Of a DNA stretch of 64,000 bases, positions 26,683-36,998 are shown piece after piece. A program made the translations under genes and the position numbers. This stretch comes from UBA2588 sp002339805 (GTDB lineage: Bacteria > Chloroflexota > Dehalococcoidia > Lucifugimonadales > UBA3495): the NCBI GenBank assembly GCA_045562555.1, contig JBJKVO010000001.1:1-64000 (forward strand), read 5' to 3'. The stretch's first letter is position 1; the number at the start of each line of letters is the position of its first letter. The notes under the pieces are model-generated. The model ran no database searches, was not told the origin of the DNA, and saw only the letters and a list, made by a program, of their open reading frames with translations.

Positions 26683-29244
26683 ATGATTAGATCACTTGAA
26701 CAAATTAAATCCCGAATTGACTTGGCCACATATATAACAGTGTTGCTGGTTGTATGCATTATGCCTGTTGTCTATGTGTCAAATAATGCTGTGTTATGTA
26801 GTGAGATATCCTGTGGCTACTATTTGCCTAAAATATTGACTTTACGAATAGGCGCTACCGTAGTAGCGATATTGCTGTTGCTAAAGATTATAATTTCGAT
26901 GTCATACAATCAAGGATATAGCTTCAATAGCTTTAATTGGGGCTCAATGGTCACAAGATATCCTTTTCAAATAGTCCTCGGTTGTCTAATCATAGTAACC
27001 GGGATTAGTACAGTTCTCTCTGTTTCTGTGGACACTAGTTTATGGGGTAGGGTACCTCTGTCGGATGGAACGTCTGTTTACAATACTATGGCTATGATCG
27101 TAATTTCGTTAGGTGTGTTGGTTTCTATTCGTACACCTAATAGAATTAATCAGTTATTTATAGGACTTGTATCTGTTGCAGTGCTAGTTGGGATTATTGG
27201 GATAGCGAGGTTTTATTTTATGTCCTCGGATGGGGTGAGCATTCCCAGACTCAGCTCAACTTTGCCTAATCCACTCCAAGCCGGATCATATTTTGTATTT
27301 ACAATAGGTTTCTCCATAATTTTCTTGCATAGGATAATTCGCTATATTGAAATACCCACTTATTACGTTATTGCGACTTTAATTCTGTTGATTCAATTAT
27401 TGGCTCTGGGCTTGACTCAAAGTAGAGGCCCTATTGTTATTAGCGTAATCATGATGTTAATACTAATAGCTTTCCATTGGTGGTGTTCATCGTACAAAAC
27501 CGCTGTGAGGATAGCAATTCCTATCATAGTAGCTACCCTGCTAACTCTAATTATTCTCACATTTTCCTCCGAGGATGTTTCAGGTACCGACTACGTACTG
27601 GGTGGTGAATCACAGTCTGTTGTGACGGCTTTGCAAGGACGATTTAATTCTGCAACACAAAGCGCTTCGAGTGGCGGGATGGAATCTAGAATCAGAATCT
27701 GGGATGACTCATTTGATGTGTTGTTTAACCCTACGGAGTATGAGGTTTTAAGTCAAACTGAACCAATATTTAGATTAATGTTTGGCTTTGGCCCTGATAG
27801 TTTTCCATTGATTAACGGAATCGGAGGCTCCGCGTATGGACCGGACAGCACGGTTAACAAATATTTATATGCACATAACATATTTGTCCAATGGGTTATG
27901 GAGTTGGGTTTTATAGGGATATTATTGAATTTATTAATATTCTTAACAGTTGTAATCGGAGCATATAAATTAGTTATATCCAGAAATAAAGCATCCGTGG
28001 AATTACGATTATTGGGTGTATGTTTCTTGGGATTATTGTTTTTCCATTTACTCGATCAAATGGTTAATGTGTCGTCCGTTACAGATTCCACTTATCGATG
28101 GGTTTTATTGGCGTTGATGGTACAAATTGTATATGGATATTCTTTTCACGGTGAACAATCATCTGTTTCCTTGAAAACTAACACTATTCTCAGGATAGTT
28201 CCTATTGTTCTATCGATGCTATTAATTTTGGCACTTGTATTGCTACTGTGGGTTAAGACTGTGAATTATGCTATTGGATCAACTTACGCAAGTTCAGCAC
28301 AGCAATTATTCGCATCTGAAGAATATGCAGAAGCCTCTGCTATGATGGATGAAGCAATAGTATTAGCACCAGATAGTTACTCTTATTACAATTGGAAATC
28401 TGAGATACTTGAAATGTCATTGGGTGAGAGTACATTCGATCTGGAATGTTCAGTTGACTATTCAAACTACAATAAATGTCTAGTCCAAAAAATCCTACAG
28501 AATGACAAGAAAGGTGCAGATGTTAGATCATTAGAGTTAACACCAACCATTGAAGCAGCTAATTCTGCTTTGAAGACGATATCATTCGGTCTTAATAATG
28601 TGGATGAATTTATTTTATATGCCAATCGGGCTCAATTGATTGCTCCGAACGATTGGGCATTAAAAAATTGGATAGCAATGGCGTATATGAATTTGGGGAT
28701 GCTGCAAGAGTCAGATCATATGTTAAATGTTTCTTATGAAATTACCGGAGCACACCCCAGTTCTGCTCAGGGTCTTCTATTGAAAGGGTTGATTAGACAA
28801 GAGAATGGTATGCTTGGTGAAGCTGTAGATTATTACACCAGAGTAATAAATTTGGCAGTTAAAAATGATATGTCTGCGCAAGCCTACAATAATAGAGGAA
28901 TGTTATATCGAGAATCAGGACAGTACGAAAATGCTCTTTATGACTTCAATCAATCTTTGGATATAGTTGGAGATTCTGCTGAAGTTCATAACAATTTGGG
29001 TGGTTTGTATTTGGATAACAATAGGATGTCAGAAGCTTTAAGTTCTTTTAGTAGGGCAATATATGTTAATGAAAATTATGCTCCTGCCTACTTCAACAGG
29101 TCATTGGTATTTGCTAGCTTGGGGAATGAAGACAAAGCATTTGCAGATGCGCTTAAAGCGGGTGATTTGGGCATGGAAGTTGACTTACTGTTAGAAGAAC
29201 TTGAGAACATGATAGATGCCTACAACGATTTAAATTCAGATTAA
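26683..29244 (+). CDS. O-antigen ligase/polymerase-like membrane protein with C-terminal TPRs
   Basis: The 853-residue protein has about 12 hydrophobic segments in residues 15-530, including the Wzy_C/O-antigen-ligase type stretch LGLTQSRGPIVISVIMMLILIAFHWW (about 245) and the periplasmic loop FGFGPDSFPLINGIGG followed by HNIFVQWVMELGFIGILLNLLIF (about 405). After residue 540 the soluble part holds TPR helices (YNNRGMLYRESGQYENALYDFNQSL; VHNNLGGLYLDNNRMSEALSSFSRAI). Such ligase-TPR fusions occur in Chloroflexi and may act in glycan export or glycosylation of surface proteins. The exact role is inference. Confidence 0.78.
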   Translation: MIRSLEQIKSRIDLATYITVLLVVCIMPVVYVSNNAVLCSEISCGYYLPKILTLRIGATVVAILLLLKIIISMSYNQGYSFNSFNWGSMVTRYPFQIVLGCLIIVTGISTVLSVSVDTSLWGRVPLSDGTSVYNTMAMIVISLGVLVSIRTPNRINQLFIGLVSVAVLVGIIGIARFYFMSSDGVSIPRLSSTLPNPLQAGSYFVFTIGFSIIFLHRIIRYIEIPTYYVIATLILLIQLLALGLTQSRGPIVISVIMMLILIAFHWWCSSYKTAVRIAIPIIVATLLTLIILTFSSEDVSGTDYVLGGESQSVVTALQGRFNSATQSASSGGMESRIRIWDDSFDVLFNPTEYEVLSQTEPIFRLMFGFGPDSFPLINGIGGSAYGPDSTVNKYLYAHNIFVQWVMELGFIGILLNLLIFLTVVIGAYKLVISRNKASVELRLLGVCFLGLLFFHLLDQMVNVSSVTDSTYRWVLLALMVQIVYGYSFHGEQSSVSLKTNTILRIVPIVLSMLLILALVLLLWVKTVNYAIGSTYASSAQQLFASEEYAEASAMMDEAIVLAPDSYSYYNWKSEILEMSLGESTFDLECSVDYSNYNKCLVQKILQNDKKGADVRSLELTPTIEAANSALKTISFGLNNVDEFILYANRAQLIAPNDWALKNWIAMAYMNLGMLQESDHMLNVSYEITGAHPSSAQGLLLKGLIRQENGMLGEAVDYYTRVINLAVKNDMSAQAYNNRGMLYRESGQYENALYDFNQSLDIVGDSAEVHNNLGGLYLDNNRMSEALSSFSRAIYVNENYAPAYFNRSLVFASLGNEDKAFADALKAGDLGMEVDLLLEELENMIDAYNDLNSD

Positions 29245-29249
29245 CTGTG

Positions 29250-30821
29250 ATGAAATTAATTGAACATTTTGACCTAACAAGAAATCCCAAAGTGGATATT
29301 TTATCGGGTTTTACTGTGGCGTTAGCTTTGGTCCCCGAGGCAATAGCATTTGCATTTGTGGCCGGAGTGGAGCCTTTGGTAGGTTTATATGCTGCATTTT
29401 TTGTGGGCATTATAACTGCAGTATTGGGCGGAAGAAGTGGGATGATCTCAGGCGCTACAGGAGCAATGGCTGTTGTCATGGTTGCTTTGGTAGCAATGCA
29501 TGGAGTCCAGTATCTTTTCGCAGCTGTGATATTAACTGGCATTATACAAATTCTGGCGGGTTGCTTTAAACTAGGTAAATTTATTCATTTAGTGCCGTCT
29601 TCGGTAATGTTGGGATTTGTAAATGGATTGGCTATTGTAATTTTTCTATCTCAGCTGGGTCAGTTTAAAACTAACACTCACTCTCTTACAAATAGTTCCG
29701 ATAGCAGCCATAGTGCTATAGATGTTATATTCAACGGTGGTTGGATGGAAAATAATCAGCTAGTAGTGATGATACTACTAACGATTGTAACTATGTGCAT
29801 AATAATTGGATTTCCTAAAATACCTACAATAAAAAAAATAAACTTAGGGAAACTTATTCCATCTCCACTACTTTCAATCATAATTCTTTCAGGAGTAGTA
29901 ATTGGGTTTAATATTGATACAACAACTGTTGGAGACTTAGCATCAGTCTCTGGCGGACTCCCGAAATTTAGTGTTCCGATGGTACCTTTCAGCATGGAGA
30001 CTATTTTGATTATACTTCCCTTCTCGTTCACTTTGGCAGCCATAGGATTAATAGAAAGTTTATTAACTTTAACTTTAATTGATGAAATTATTGACTCCGA
30101 AGGTAATGCCAATAAAGAATGCGTTGGGCAAGGATTGGGCAATTTGACCTGCGGATTTTTCAATGCGATGGGAGGATGCGCTATGATTGGACAATCGATG
30201 ATAAACATTGGTTCTGGTGGTAGAGGTAGGTTATCTGGCATTACTGCAGCCGTAGCTCTATTATCATTCATTTTATTTTTGTCCGAATGGATTGAAATGA
30301 TTCCAATTGCGGCATTGACAGGCATTATGATGATGGTGGTAATTAAGACTTTTGCTTGGACATCTTTCAGAATTCTAGGAAAAATACCTAAATCGGATGC
30401 GTTGATAATAGTTTTGGTAACCGTCGTGACTGTTGCTCAAGATTTAGCAATTGCAGTGATTGTGGGGGTGATTGTTTCTGGATTGGTCTATTCATGGAAA
30501 TCAGCACAAATTATCCGAGTGTCCATTGAACAATCGGAAGATAAAAATGTAAAAATATATAAATTACATGGCTCTTTATTCTTTGGATCGATTAATAATT
30601 TTAAGAAATTGTTAATACCTTCCAATGATAAGGAAAGTATTGTTTTTTTAGATTGTGAAGATGCCTGGTTATGGGATCAATCCTCTATTGATGCTATTAG
30701 TGCTATAACAGAAAAATATGCAAAAGCCGGGAAAATATTAAACATTAGAAATTTGAAACCATACAGTTTAAGAGTGATTACTAAGGCTGACAAAATTGCA
30801 AATGTAAACATTCAAAATTAA
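29250..30821 (+). CDS. SulP-family anion transporter with STAS domain
   Basis: About 11-12 membrane segments in residues 1-410, with the SulP signature GFTVALALVPEAIAFAFVAGV (about 20-40) and GGRSGMISGATGAMAVVMVAL (about 70). A cytoplasmic STAS domain follows (about 425-523): IYKLHGSLFFGSINNFKKLL and FLDCEDAWLWDQSSIDAI. Substrates of the family include sulfate, bicarbonate and other anions. The sequence does not decide, although bicarbonate is common for marine bacteria. ATG at 29250 follows the preceding stop by 5 bases. Confidence 0.9.
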   Translation: MKLIEHFDLTRNPKVDILSGFTVALALVPEAIAFAFVAGVEPLVGLYAAFFVGIITAVLGGRSGMISGATGAMAVVMVALVAMHGVQYLFAAVILTGIIQILAGCFKLGKFIHLVPSSVMLGFVNGLAIVIFLSQLGQFKTNTHSLTNSSDSSHSAIDVIFNGGWMENNQLVVMILLTIVTMCIIIGFPKIPTIKKINLGKLIPSPLLSIIILSGVVIGFNIDTTTVGDLASVSGGLPKFSVPMVPFSMETILIILPFSFTLAAIGLIESLLTLTLIDEIIDSEGNANKECVGQGLGNLTCGFFNAMGGCAMIGQSMINIGSGGRGRLSGITAAVALLSFILFLSEWIEMIPIAALTGIMMMVVIKTFAWTSFRILGKIPKSDALIIVLVTVVTVAQDLAIAVIVGVIVSGLVYSWKSAQIIRVSIEQSEDKNVKIYKLHGSLFFGSINNFKKLLIPSNDKESIVFLDCEDAWLWDQSSIDAISAITEKYAKAGKILNIRNLKPYSLRVITKADKIANVNIQN

Positions 30822-31015
30822 TTTCACATTAACTCAAGAAGTTATAGGTTTAGTATCGATGTTTATCCCTCTAGGAAAGATTTATCATGAATACAGTCAT
30901 TCTTCTTTTCTGATCCCATTTCCCTAGTTAATGATTGTTCTTGAATGGGAATCTTCTGGAAAGTTAGATACACCGGTCGCTTAATGATTCAGGTTAGCTG
31001 TCATACATATTAAGA

Positions 31016-33379
31016 CTACAAAAAAGCTATTGTAACTGCATCACTGGAGTATGTAGGCCGAGGTTCAAAGCGTTCTACAAGCGCATGTTTAGACAAAAAA
31101 TTCCTTACTGTTCTTCTCAATGTTCCTGTTCCGTCCCCATGTATGATTCTGAGCTGCTTTACGTGGCTTTGGAAATTATCGTGTATTATTTGGTCCAAAA
31201 GTTCCAGGGCTTCATGGGATCTATATCCATGGAGGTCTATCTCTTCTATTGGTCTAGGTTTGCTTGTTTGAATTACGTTCGGGGTGTTTGTTGTAATAGT
31301 TGAGTCAACAATTTGTATGATTTGATTTATGTGAATTTTTGTTTTAATAGCGCCTACTGCGATTTGAATGACATCATATTTATCTGGCATACTTAATATT
31401 GTTCCTCTAGTATTAAATCCATTGATTTTTATAACTTGATTTACTGCAATATCTTTTGATGAATATCTAGTAGGAATTTCAATTGGAGCCCATCTAGGAG
31501 AATTCACCATACTTATTACTTCATTAATTTCTTTTTTGTGTTGGGAGTATTGGCCTAAAGTTATAGTGTGTTCTTCTTTAAACTGGGTTTCAATTTCTGA
31601 CAGTAGTTCTAGGCTCTTTTCTTCTATTTCAGCTTTGGTTTTATTTATTAGAGAGATTTTCATTTCGTCTACTGAGCTAAGGGATTTTTCGAGTTCATTC
31701 TTTAAAATATCTGATTCTTCTTTGTTGGTTTGGATCGAAGATTTGAGATTCTCTATTTCAGACATTTTTGAATTCAGGTCTTGCAGCATCCCGTGGACTT
31801 CTCGATATTCGTCTGATAAGAAGGAATATGCATCTTCTAAGATAGATGCAGGTAAACCAGTATTTTGAGCTATTGTTAGTCCTAAGGATTTGCCAGGTAT
31901 ACCTATTTGTAGTTCATATGTGGGCGTAAGGTTTACAGGATCAAATTTCAGACTGGCGTTCATCATACCTTCTTTAATGTGAATGAAATTACAGATTTCA
32001 CTCAAATGTGTGGTTGCGAATACCATAATTTTTTTATCATTGAAATAATTTAATAGAGATTTCGCTATTGCACTACCTTCTTCCGGGTCTGTATTGGACC
32101 CTAATTCATCTAATAAAATTATAGATTCTGAGGTACTGTTATCTATCATATTTTTAATTTTTGTCATTTGACCAGTGAAACTGGATAGGGATTGGTCCAT
32201 GTTTTGGGAATCACCTATATCGGCATGCAAGTTTTTTATAAAAGGTAATTGGAACCGCTCTGCTGGTACATGGAGTCCGGTCTTAGCCATTAAAGTAAGT
32301 AGTCCAATGGTCTTAATTGTTAATGTTTTACCTCCTGAATTAGGTCCGGTTATTAGCAAAACATTTGTGGCATGATCGAGTTCTAAGTTTAAAGGCACTG
32401 CTTTATCATTTAACAGAGGATGCCTGATTCCCTGCATGCTAAACTTAGATTTGATACTGGATTTAGTAAATACAGGCCTGCATGATCCAAAATCGATTGC
32501 CATATATCCTTTTGCAAATGCAAAATCTATATCAACATATGTGTCTATACTATGCTGTAGAGTTGTTTTCAGGACACTTATAGAGGCCGATAGTTTACGT
32601 AATATGTTCGTTTCTTCACGATCTATGCTCAGTTGTAATTCGATTACTGAATTACCTAGTTCAACTACATTTATGGGTTCTATAAATACTGTGGCACCAC
32701 TGTCTGACACGTCATGCACAATACCTTGAGCTGCATATTTATATTCCGATTTTATTAGTAATACTGACCTGTGATTTCTCTCTGTAATTAATGGTTCTTG
32801 AATAATACCTTGGGGTTCTAGTTTGCTTAGTTCAATTTCCATTTTGCTGTGTAACTCAGATTTGAGTCTGATCAAATCCCTGCGTAATGGTCCTAATATA
32901 GGACTTGCAGTGTCTAGAATTTCTGAATTTCTATCTATTGATGAGTCGATTAATATTTTTAGATGTTCTAGGTTGGGTAAGGAACTGACTAATGCATTGA
33001 TTTCAGGATATTCGTCTACTTTAAGGATGTTCTTTATTTGAGTGATTGAGTAGGCAAAATCAGAGAAATATTTTAATTGAGATGCTGTGAGTATATTATC
33101 CAGGTTTATCAAATGGATGTTGTCTATGACATCAGTATTTAGGTGAGAGGGTATGGTGATATTGTTGTGAATGAGATTAATCGCTTCTCCAGTGATATCA
33201 AGTGCTTTATTCACATCATCTAGTAGACGGAAAGGATAAAGATTAATACACAAATGTTTAGCAAGTTCACTCTTGCAATAATTAGATAGCTTTCGCTTCA
33301 ATATGTTGAAATCTAGCGTATCGCTGATGTTTTCATATTGTTCTAGAGATGTAGGATTATTACTTTTTAACATATGCAC
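31016..33379 (-). CDS. mutS2: Endonuclease MutS2
   Basis: A MutS-like ATPase without mismatch-recognition domain, with a C-terminal Smr nuclease. It suppresses recombination or rescues collided ribosomes in studied bacteria. The 787 residues include the lever/clamp helices, the Walker A ITGPNSGGKTLTIKTIG (about 340-356), the ABC signature-like SLSSFTGQM and LDELGSNTDPEEGSAIAKSLL, then a coiled-coil part (about 510-590). The Smr domain IDLHGYRSHEALELLDQII...RIIHGDGTGTLRRTVRNFL occupies about 705-787. Size and order are typical. Confidence 0.95.
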   Translation of the reverse strand: MHMLKSNNPTSLEQYENISDTLDFNILKRKLSNYCKSELAKHLCINLYPFRLLDDVNKALDITGEAINLIHNNITIPSHLNTDVIDNIHLINLDNILTASQLKYFSDFAYSITQIKNILKVDEYPEINALVSSLPNLEHLKILIDSSIDRNSEILDTASPILGPLRRDLIRLKSELHSKMEIELSKLEPQGIIQEPLITERNHRSVLLIKSEYKYAAQGIVHDVSDSGATVFIEPINVVELGNSVIELQLSIDREETNILRKLSASISVLKTTLQHSIDTYVDIDFAFAKGYMAIDFGSCRPVFTKSSIKSKFSMQGIRHPLLNDKAVPLNLELDHATNVLLITGPNSGGKTLTIKTIGLLTLMAKTGLHVPAERFQLPFIKNLHADIGDSQNMDQSLSSFTGQMTKIKNMIDNSTSESIILLDELGSNTDPEEGSAIAKSLLNYFNDKKIMVFATTHLSEICNFIHIKEGMMNASLKFDPVNLTPTYELQIGIPGKSLGLTIAQNTGLPASILEDAYSFLSDEYREVHGMLQDLNSKMSEIENLKSSIQTNKEESDILKNELEKSLSSVDEMKISLINKTKAEIEEKSLELLSEIETQFKEEHTITLGQYSQHKKEINEVISMVNSPRWAPIEIPTRYSSKDIAVNQVIKINGFNTRGTILSMPDKYDVIQIAVGAIKTKIHINQIIQIVDSTITTNTPNVIQTSKPRPIEEIDLHGYRSHEALELLDQIIHDNFQSHVKQLRIIHGDGTGTLRRTVRNFLSKHALVERFEPRPTYSSDAVTIAFL

Positions 33380-33493
33380 ATAAATAATATTATTTGCTGA
33401 TTCCGTACGAATGATTATATATTAAGACAACTTTATTATTCTAATTTACATAACTGAAAGCTAACTGTTAATTTGGTCAATAAGGAGAATTAT

Positions 33494-33946
33494 ATGAACC
33501 ATCCTAGTATTTCTGATATCAAAGAACAATTTGTAGCGTCTCATGAAGTATTACTGAAAAGTTTGTCGAGTATAAGTACTGAAGAGGCTTTCAAAGGTTC
33601 AGTGTGGTCAGTGTCCGACATCCTAATGCACTTGGATCTGTCTAAGTTTGTTGATGCACTGCAGGATATTTGTGAAGGTAAGGCTGATAAATTTCCAACT
33701 TTTGGAACACTGGATTCTGCCATTGAAAAATATTTGGAAATAATAAATCGAAATCATCTCAGACTAACGGAGGTATTAATGGACTTGGACGATGAATTGT
33801 TAGATAAAAAAGTAACAGAATATAATCCTGACAATAATTACCCCGCATTGTCTTTAAGAGACCTATTAGACCGGATGTCCAGGCATGAATTGAATCATGC
33901 AAACCAAATTGAAGAGGTTGTTTCTAGAATAAGACAGGATTCATAA
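33494..33946 (+). CDS. DinB-like four-helix protein
   Basis: A 150-residue helical protein: IKEQFVASHEVLLKSLSSISTEEAF, WSVSDILMHLDLSKFVD (first His), and LSLRDLLDRMSRHELNHANQIEEVV with two His near the C-terminus. That spacing of three histidines matches DinB/YfiT metal-binding bundles. Members are thiol-dependent transferases (bacillithiol, mycothiol) or unknown; no such thiol is implied here. Start is ATG at 33494, just after AAGGAG. Confidence 0.7.
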   Translation: MNHPSISDIKEQFVASHEVLLKSLSSISTEEAFKGSVWSVSDILMHLDLSKFVDALQDICEGKADKFPTFGTLDSAIEKYLEIINRNHLRLTEVLMDLDDELLDKKVTEYNPDNNYPALSLRDLLDRMSRHELNHANQIEEVVSRIRQDS

Positions 33947-34032
33947 AAAAATCATAACGGGATTCAACTTGCCTTTTATTGTTCATTTGTTAAACTAGCT
34001 CATATCTAGATAAAAGCTGAGGACGGTATAGT

Positions 34033-34647
34033 ATGTTATACGAAGTTAGAAGTTATATTTTAAAAGCTGGTGCAACGCCCCATTTTGAAGAAGAATTTGA
34101 AAAGGCATTGCCTGAACGAGAAAAATTTTCTAAGCTTGGAGCTTTTTGGCACACCGAGATTGGCCCATTGAACCAAGTGATCCATGTTTGGCCTTATAAA
34201 GATATTGAAGAAAGAAGTCGAATCCGAGCTGAAGCTGTAGCAGCAGGTGTTTGGCCACCTAAAGTAGAACCCGGTACGATAATTAATATGCAATCTGAAA
34301 TTTTTATCCCTGCACCTTTCATGAGACCACTGGGAGGTGATCAAGCGTTAGGTAATGTTTATGAGATGAGAACTTATACGTATCAGCCTGGTGCTATGCC
34401 CGAAGTAGTAAAACGTTGGGGAGAACGCATTGAAGAACGAGAAAAAGCCTCTCCATTGGTTGCAGGTATGTATAGTGATATTGGTGGTTTGAATAAATGG
34501 GTTCACATTTGGGCTTATGACGATTTGAATCATAGGGCTGAAGTCAGATCCAATAGAGGCGAGAACTGGCCACCTCCAACTAGAGAATTCATCGTTTCTC
34601 AGGAAAATAAGATTATGCTTCCTTCTAGCTTTTCTCCTATGCACTGA
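34033..34647 (+). CDS. NIPSNAP-family protein, tandem domains
   Basis: A 204-residue protein of two ferredoxin-like repeats, each starting YE(V/M)R(S/T)Y(I/T): residues 3-100 (YEVRSYILKAGATPHFEEEFEKALP, then VIHVWPYKDIEERSRIRAEAV) and about 112-200 (YEMRTYTYQPGAMPEVVKRWGERI, then WVHIWAYDDLNHRAEVRS). NIPSNAP proteins have no settled biochemical role; many bacterial copies stand next to oxidoreductases, as here (54 bases before the LLM oxidoreductase gene). Well-formed start with a GAGGA-like RBS. Confidence 0.85.
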   Translation: MLYEVRSYILKAGATPHFEEEFEKALPEREKFSKLGAFWHTEIGPLNQVIHVWPYKDIEERSRIRAEAVAAGVWPPKVEPGTIINMQSEIFIPAPFMRPLGGDQALGNVYEMRTYTYQPGAMPEVVKRWGERIEEREKASPLVAGMYSDIGGLNKWVHIWAYDDLNHRAEVRSNRGENWPPPTREFIVSQENKIMLPSSFSPMH

Positions 34648-34700
34648 TTTATTTGGATTAATAAAACACAATTTTAATAAATTAATTAAGTGAGGCCGTA

Positions 34701-35546
34701 GTGGAAATTGGTATAACAATGTTTGTCACTCAATCGTCTATCCATGTATCGGATTTAGCTAGATATTGCGAGGATTTTGGATTTGAATCTCTGTGGTTGC
34801 CTGAACATTCTGTGATTCCAGTCCATACGACGAGTCCTTGGGGAGGGGCGCCTGACGGAGCAATACCTGACTGGTACTACGAATGTACGGATCCCTTTAT
34901 AAGTTTGGCTCATGCATCGGCAGTTACTGAAAATTTAAAATTAGGTACTGGTATCTGCTTGGTACCAGAGAGAAATCCAATTGTTTTGGCAAAAGAGATT
35001 GCTACGTTAGATCATTATTCTAATGGCAGATTCTTATTTGGGATCGGATCAGGATGGTTGAAAGAAGAAACCGAATTATTTGGTGTTAAGTTTTCTGATC
35101 GAGTTAACGTTATGTATGAATCCATACAAGCTATGAAACAATTATGGACTCAGGAAGAATCTGAATACAATGGGGAATTCATTAAATTTCCCCCAGTGAT
35201 TTCTCGACCCAAACCTGTTCAAAAACCCCATCCCCCCATATATGTAGGCGGCAAAGCAAAAAAAGTATTTCAGAGAGTAGTTGATTGGGGTGATGGATGG
35301 ATGCCTAACAGGATATCGCCAGATGAAGTTGCAAAAGGTAGGCAAGAGATTGATCGAATCGCTAAAGAACAGTCGAAAGATCCTTCAGATTTTGCTATTT
35401 CAGTTTTCGGTCAACCTCCCGATAAAGAATTACTAAAAGCCTTTGAGGACGCAGGTGCTGACCGTGTCATGATTAGATTCGAGGGAAGTTCACATTCAGA
35501 AGTCTTAAGGGCTTTGGAGAATATAGCGAACGATATATTAGATTAA
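34701..35546 (+). CDS. LLM-class flavin/F420-dependent oxidoreductase
   Basis: A 281-residue TIM-barrel oxidoreductase of the luciferase-like family: ITMFVTQSSIHVSDLARYCEDFGFESLWLPEHS at the start, FISLAHASAVTENLKLGTGICLVPERNPIVLAKEIATLD (about 72-108), and FGIGSGWLKEETELFGVKFSDR. Members use reduced F420 or FMN; the short length and pattern resemble F420-dependent types, but cofactor and substrate are inference. Start is GTG behind GAGG. The SnoaL-like gene follows after 3 bases, so the two likely act together. Confidence 0.88.
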   Translation: MEIGITMFVTQSSIHVSDLARYCEDFGFESLWLPEHSVIPVHTTSPWGGAPDGAIPDWYYECTDPFISLAHASAVTENLKLGTGICLVPERNPIVLAKEIATLDHYSNGRFLFGIGSGWLKEETELFGVKFSDRVNVMYESIQAMKQLWTQEESEYNGEFIKFPPVISRPKPVQKPHPPIYVGGKAKKVFQRVVDWGDGWMPNRISPDEVAKGRQEIDRIAKEQSKDPSDFAISVFGQPPDKELLKAFEDAGADRVMIRFEGSSHSEVLRALENIANDILD

Positions 35547-35549
35547 CTG

Positions 35550-35951
35550 ATGCTTGATTACACAGAAGGTCAAGATCCTAATCAAGGTTTGTTACTAGCT
35601 AATGCTAATTTTTATCATGCTTTTGAATCATTAGATATAACATCCATGAGCAACATATGGTCCCGGTCTTACCGGTCATTTTGTATACATCCAGGCTGGG
35701 AACCAATATTCACCTGGGAAAATATTAGTGTGAGTTGGGAAAATATATTCCGAACATCTTCTTTGATGATGTTTCAAATAGAAGTGATCCAGAACTTTGT
35801 GGAAGCTAACATTGGAACTGTAGTTTGCAAAGAAAATATAAGTAGTGTTATTAATGGTAGGGCAACGAATTTTTCTATACTTGCCGTAAACACATTTGAA
35901 TTAGAAATAGAGAACTGGAAATTAGTGTCTCATCATGGATCCCCTTCATAG
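35550..35951 (+). CDS. SnoaL/NTF2-like small protein
   Basis: A 133-residue cone-shaped NTF2/SnoaL-like fold: a first helix (NANFYHAFESLDITSMSNIW), HPGWEPIFTWENISVSWENIF, then alternating strands ending NTFELEIENWKLVSHHGSPS. The final VSHHGSP is common in SnoaL_3 members of ketosteroid-isomerase type. Catalytic Asp pairs cannot be assigned. Three bases separate it from the LLM oxidoreductase, which suggests a shared pathway. Confidence 0.82.
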   Translation: MLDYTEGQDPNQGLLLANANFYHAFESLDITSMSNIWSRSYRSFCIHPGWEPIFTWENISVSWENIFRTSSLMMFQIEVIQNFVEANIGTVVCKENISSVINGRATNFSILAVNTFELEIENWKLVSHHGSPS

Positions 35952-35955
35952 CGCT

Positions 35956-36861
35956 TTAGTTTGATATTTTCTTAAGAAATTGCTGGTATTCCTTTAGAAA
36001 TCCTACCGGATTGTCTCCTTGAACTAAGTGCCCGGCGTTATCTACCGTGCTTATAATACAATTGGCTATAGTATTACGCATTTTGTTCATGGTGTCTGAA
36101 TTGAACACGTCACTGTTAGCTCCTCGAATGATTAAGGTTGGGCAATGGATTTGGGTTATCATTTCCCATAACTCAGAGGATGGGATAGTTTGGGATTGAT
36201 AATCAGGATGTCTCATGATTTTGTCATATTTCCATGACCATTTGCCGTCGCTTCTTTCTCTTATGTTGTATTTTAACGATCCTAGAACTTGCTCTATAGG
36301 CCGGCCTGTATATGACTGGATACGGTTAGCAAATTCTTCAAAGCTGTCTAGTTCATCTGGTAAAGATTTGAATTGTTGCATTCTTCTCCGGCCCAGAGAT
36401 TCCGTATCAGGCCCAGTATCCACTATTGTTAAGGAAGCTAATTTGTGAGAATTTTGAGATGCCCAAGCGTAACTATTTCTTCCTCCCATAGAATGCCCAA
36501 TTAGGTGGAAATTGTTTAGTTTAAGATTAGACACAATACTGTCAATATCTTTAACTTGTTCTTGAGTAGAATAATCTTGCTGATTCGACCAATCTGAATC
36601 TCCATGCCCACGTTGGTCAAGAGCAATTACATGATATTGTTCGGATAATGGTAGACTTATGAAGTCCCAGCTATGTGCCTGCTGTGCATTACCATGCAAC
36701 ATTAAAATGGTTGGGTCATTAGAGTTTCCCCATTCTAAATAGTGGAAAGTCATATCTCTTACGGAAAGTGTGCAGTCTGTTGGTGCATTATGCGAAGTGA
36801 AAGGAATGCCTTTTTGCCTAGCTGCTTCATATAAGGAAAGACCTTGTGATTCTATTGACAT
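35956..36861 (-). CDS. Alpha/beta hydrolase
   Basis: A 301-residue alpha/beta-hydrolase-fold protein. Oxyanion region LMLHGNAQQAHSWDFI, the DQRGHGDSDW strand, nucleophile elbow LIGHSMGGRNSYAWA (Ser of GHSMG), acid after TLIIRGANSDVF, and the catalytic His in VDNAGHLVQGDNP. The core is most like epoxide hydrolase/dehalogenase relatives but the substrate is open. I prefer ATG at 36861 (MSIESQGLSLYEAARQ) with GAGG before it to the ATG at 36894. Confidence 0.88.
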   Translation of the reverse strand: MSIESQGLSLYEAARQKGIPFTSHNAPTDCTLSVRDMTFHYLEWGNSNDPTILMLHGNAQQAHSWDFISLPLSEQYHVIALDQRGHGDSDWSNQQDYSTQEQVKDIDSIVSNLKLNNFHLIGHSMGGRNSYAWASQNSHKLASLTIVDTGPDTESLGRRRMQQFKSLPDELDSFEEFANRIQSYTGRPIEQVLGSLKYNIRERSDGKWSWKYDKIMRHPDYQSQTIPSSELWEMITQIHCPTLIIRGANSDVFNSDTMNKMRNTIANCIISTVDNAGHLVQGDNPVGFLKEYQQFLKKISN

Positions 36862-36998
36862 ACAAACCTCATAAACTTGACTAAACTGTATCATTTACAG
36901 AGAAAAAATCAAATGTGGTAAAAAGGTTTATTTTGTTTCAAACTGATGCTATGATTATTCACCTGAAAATATCTTAATCTGCGCGTACTAGGAGACAT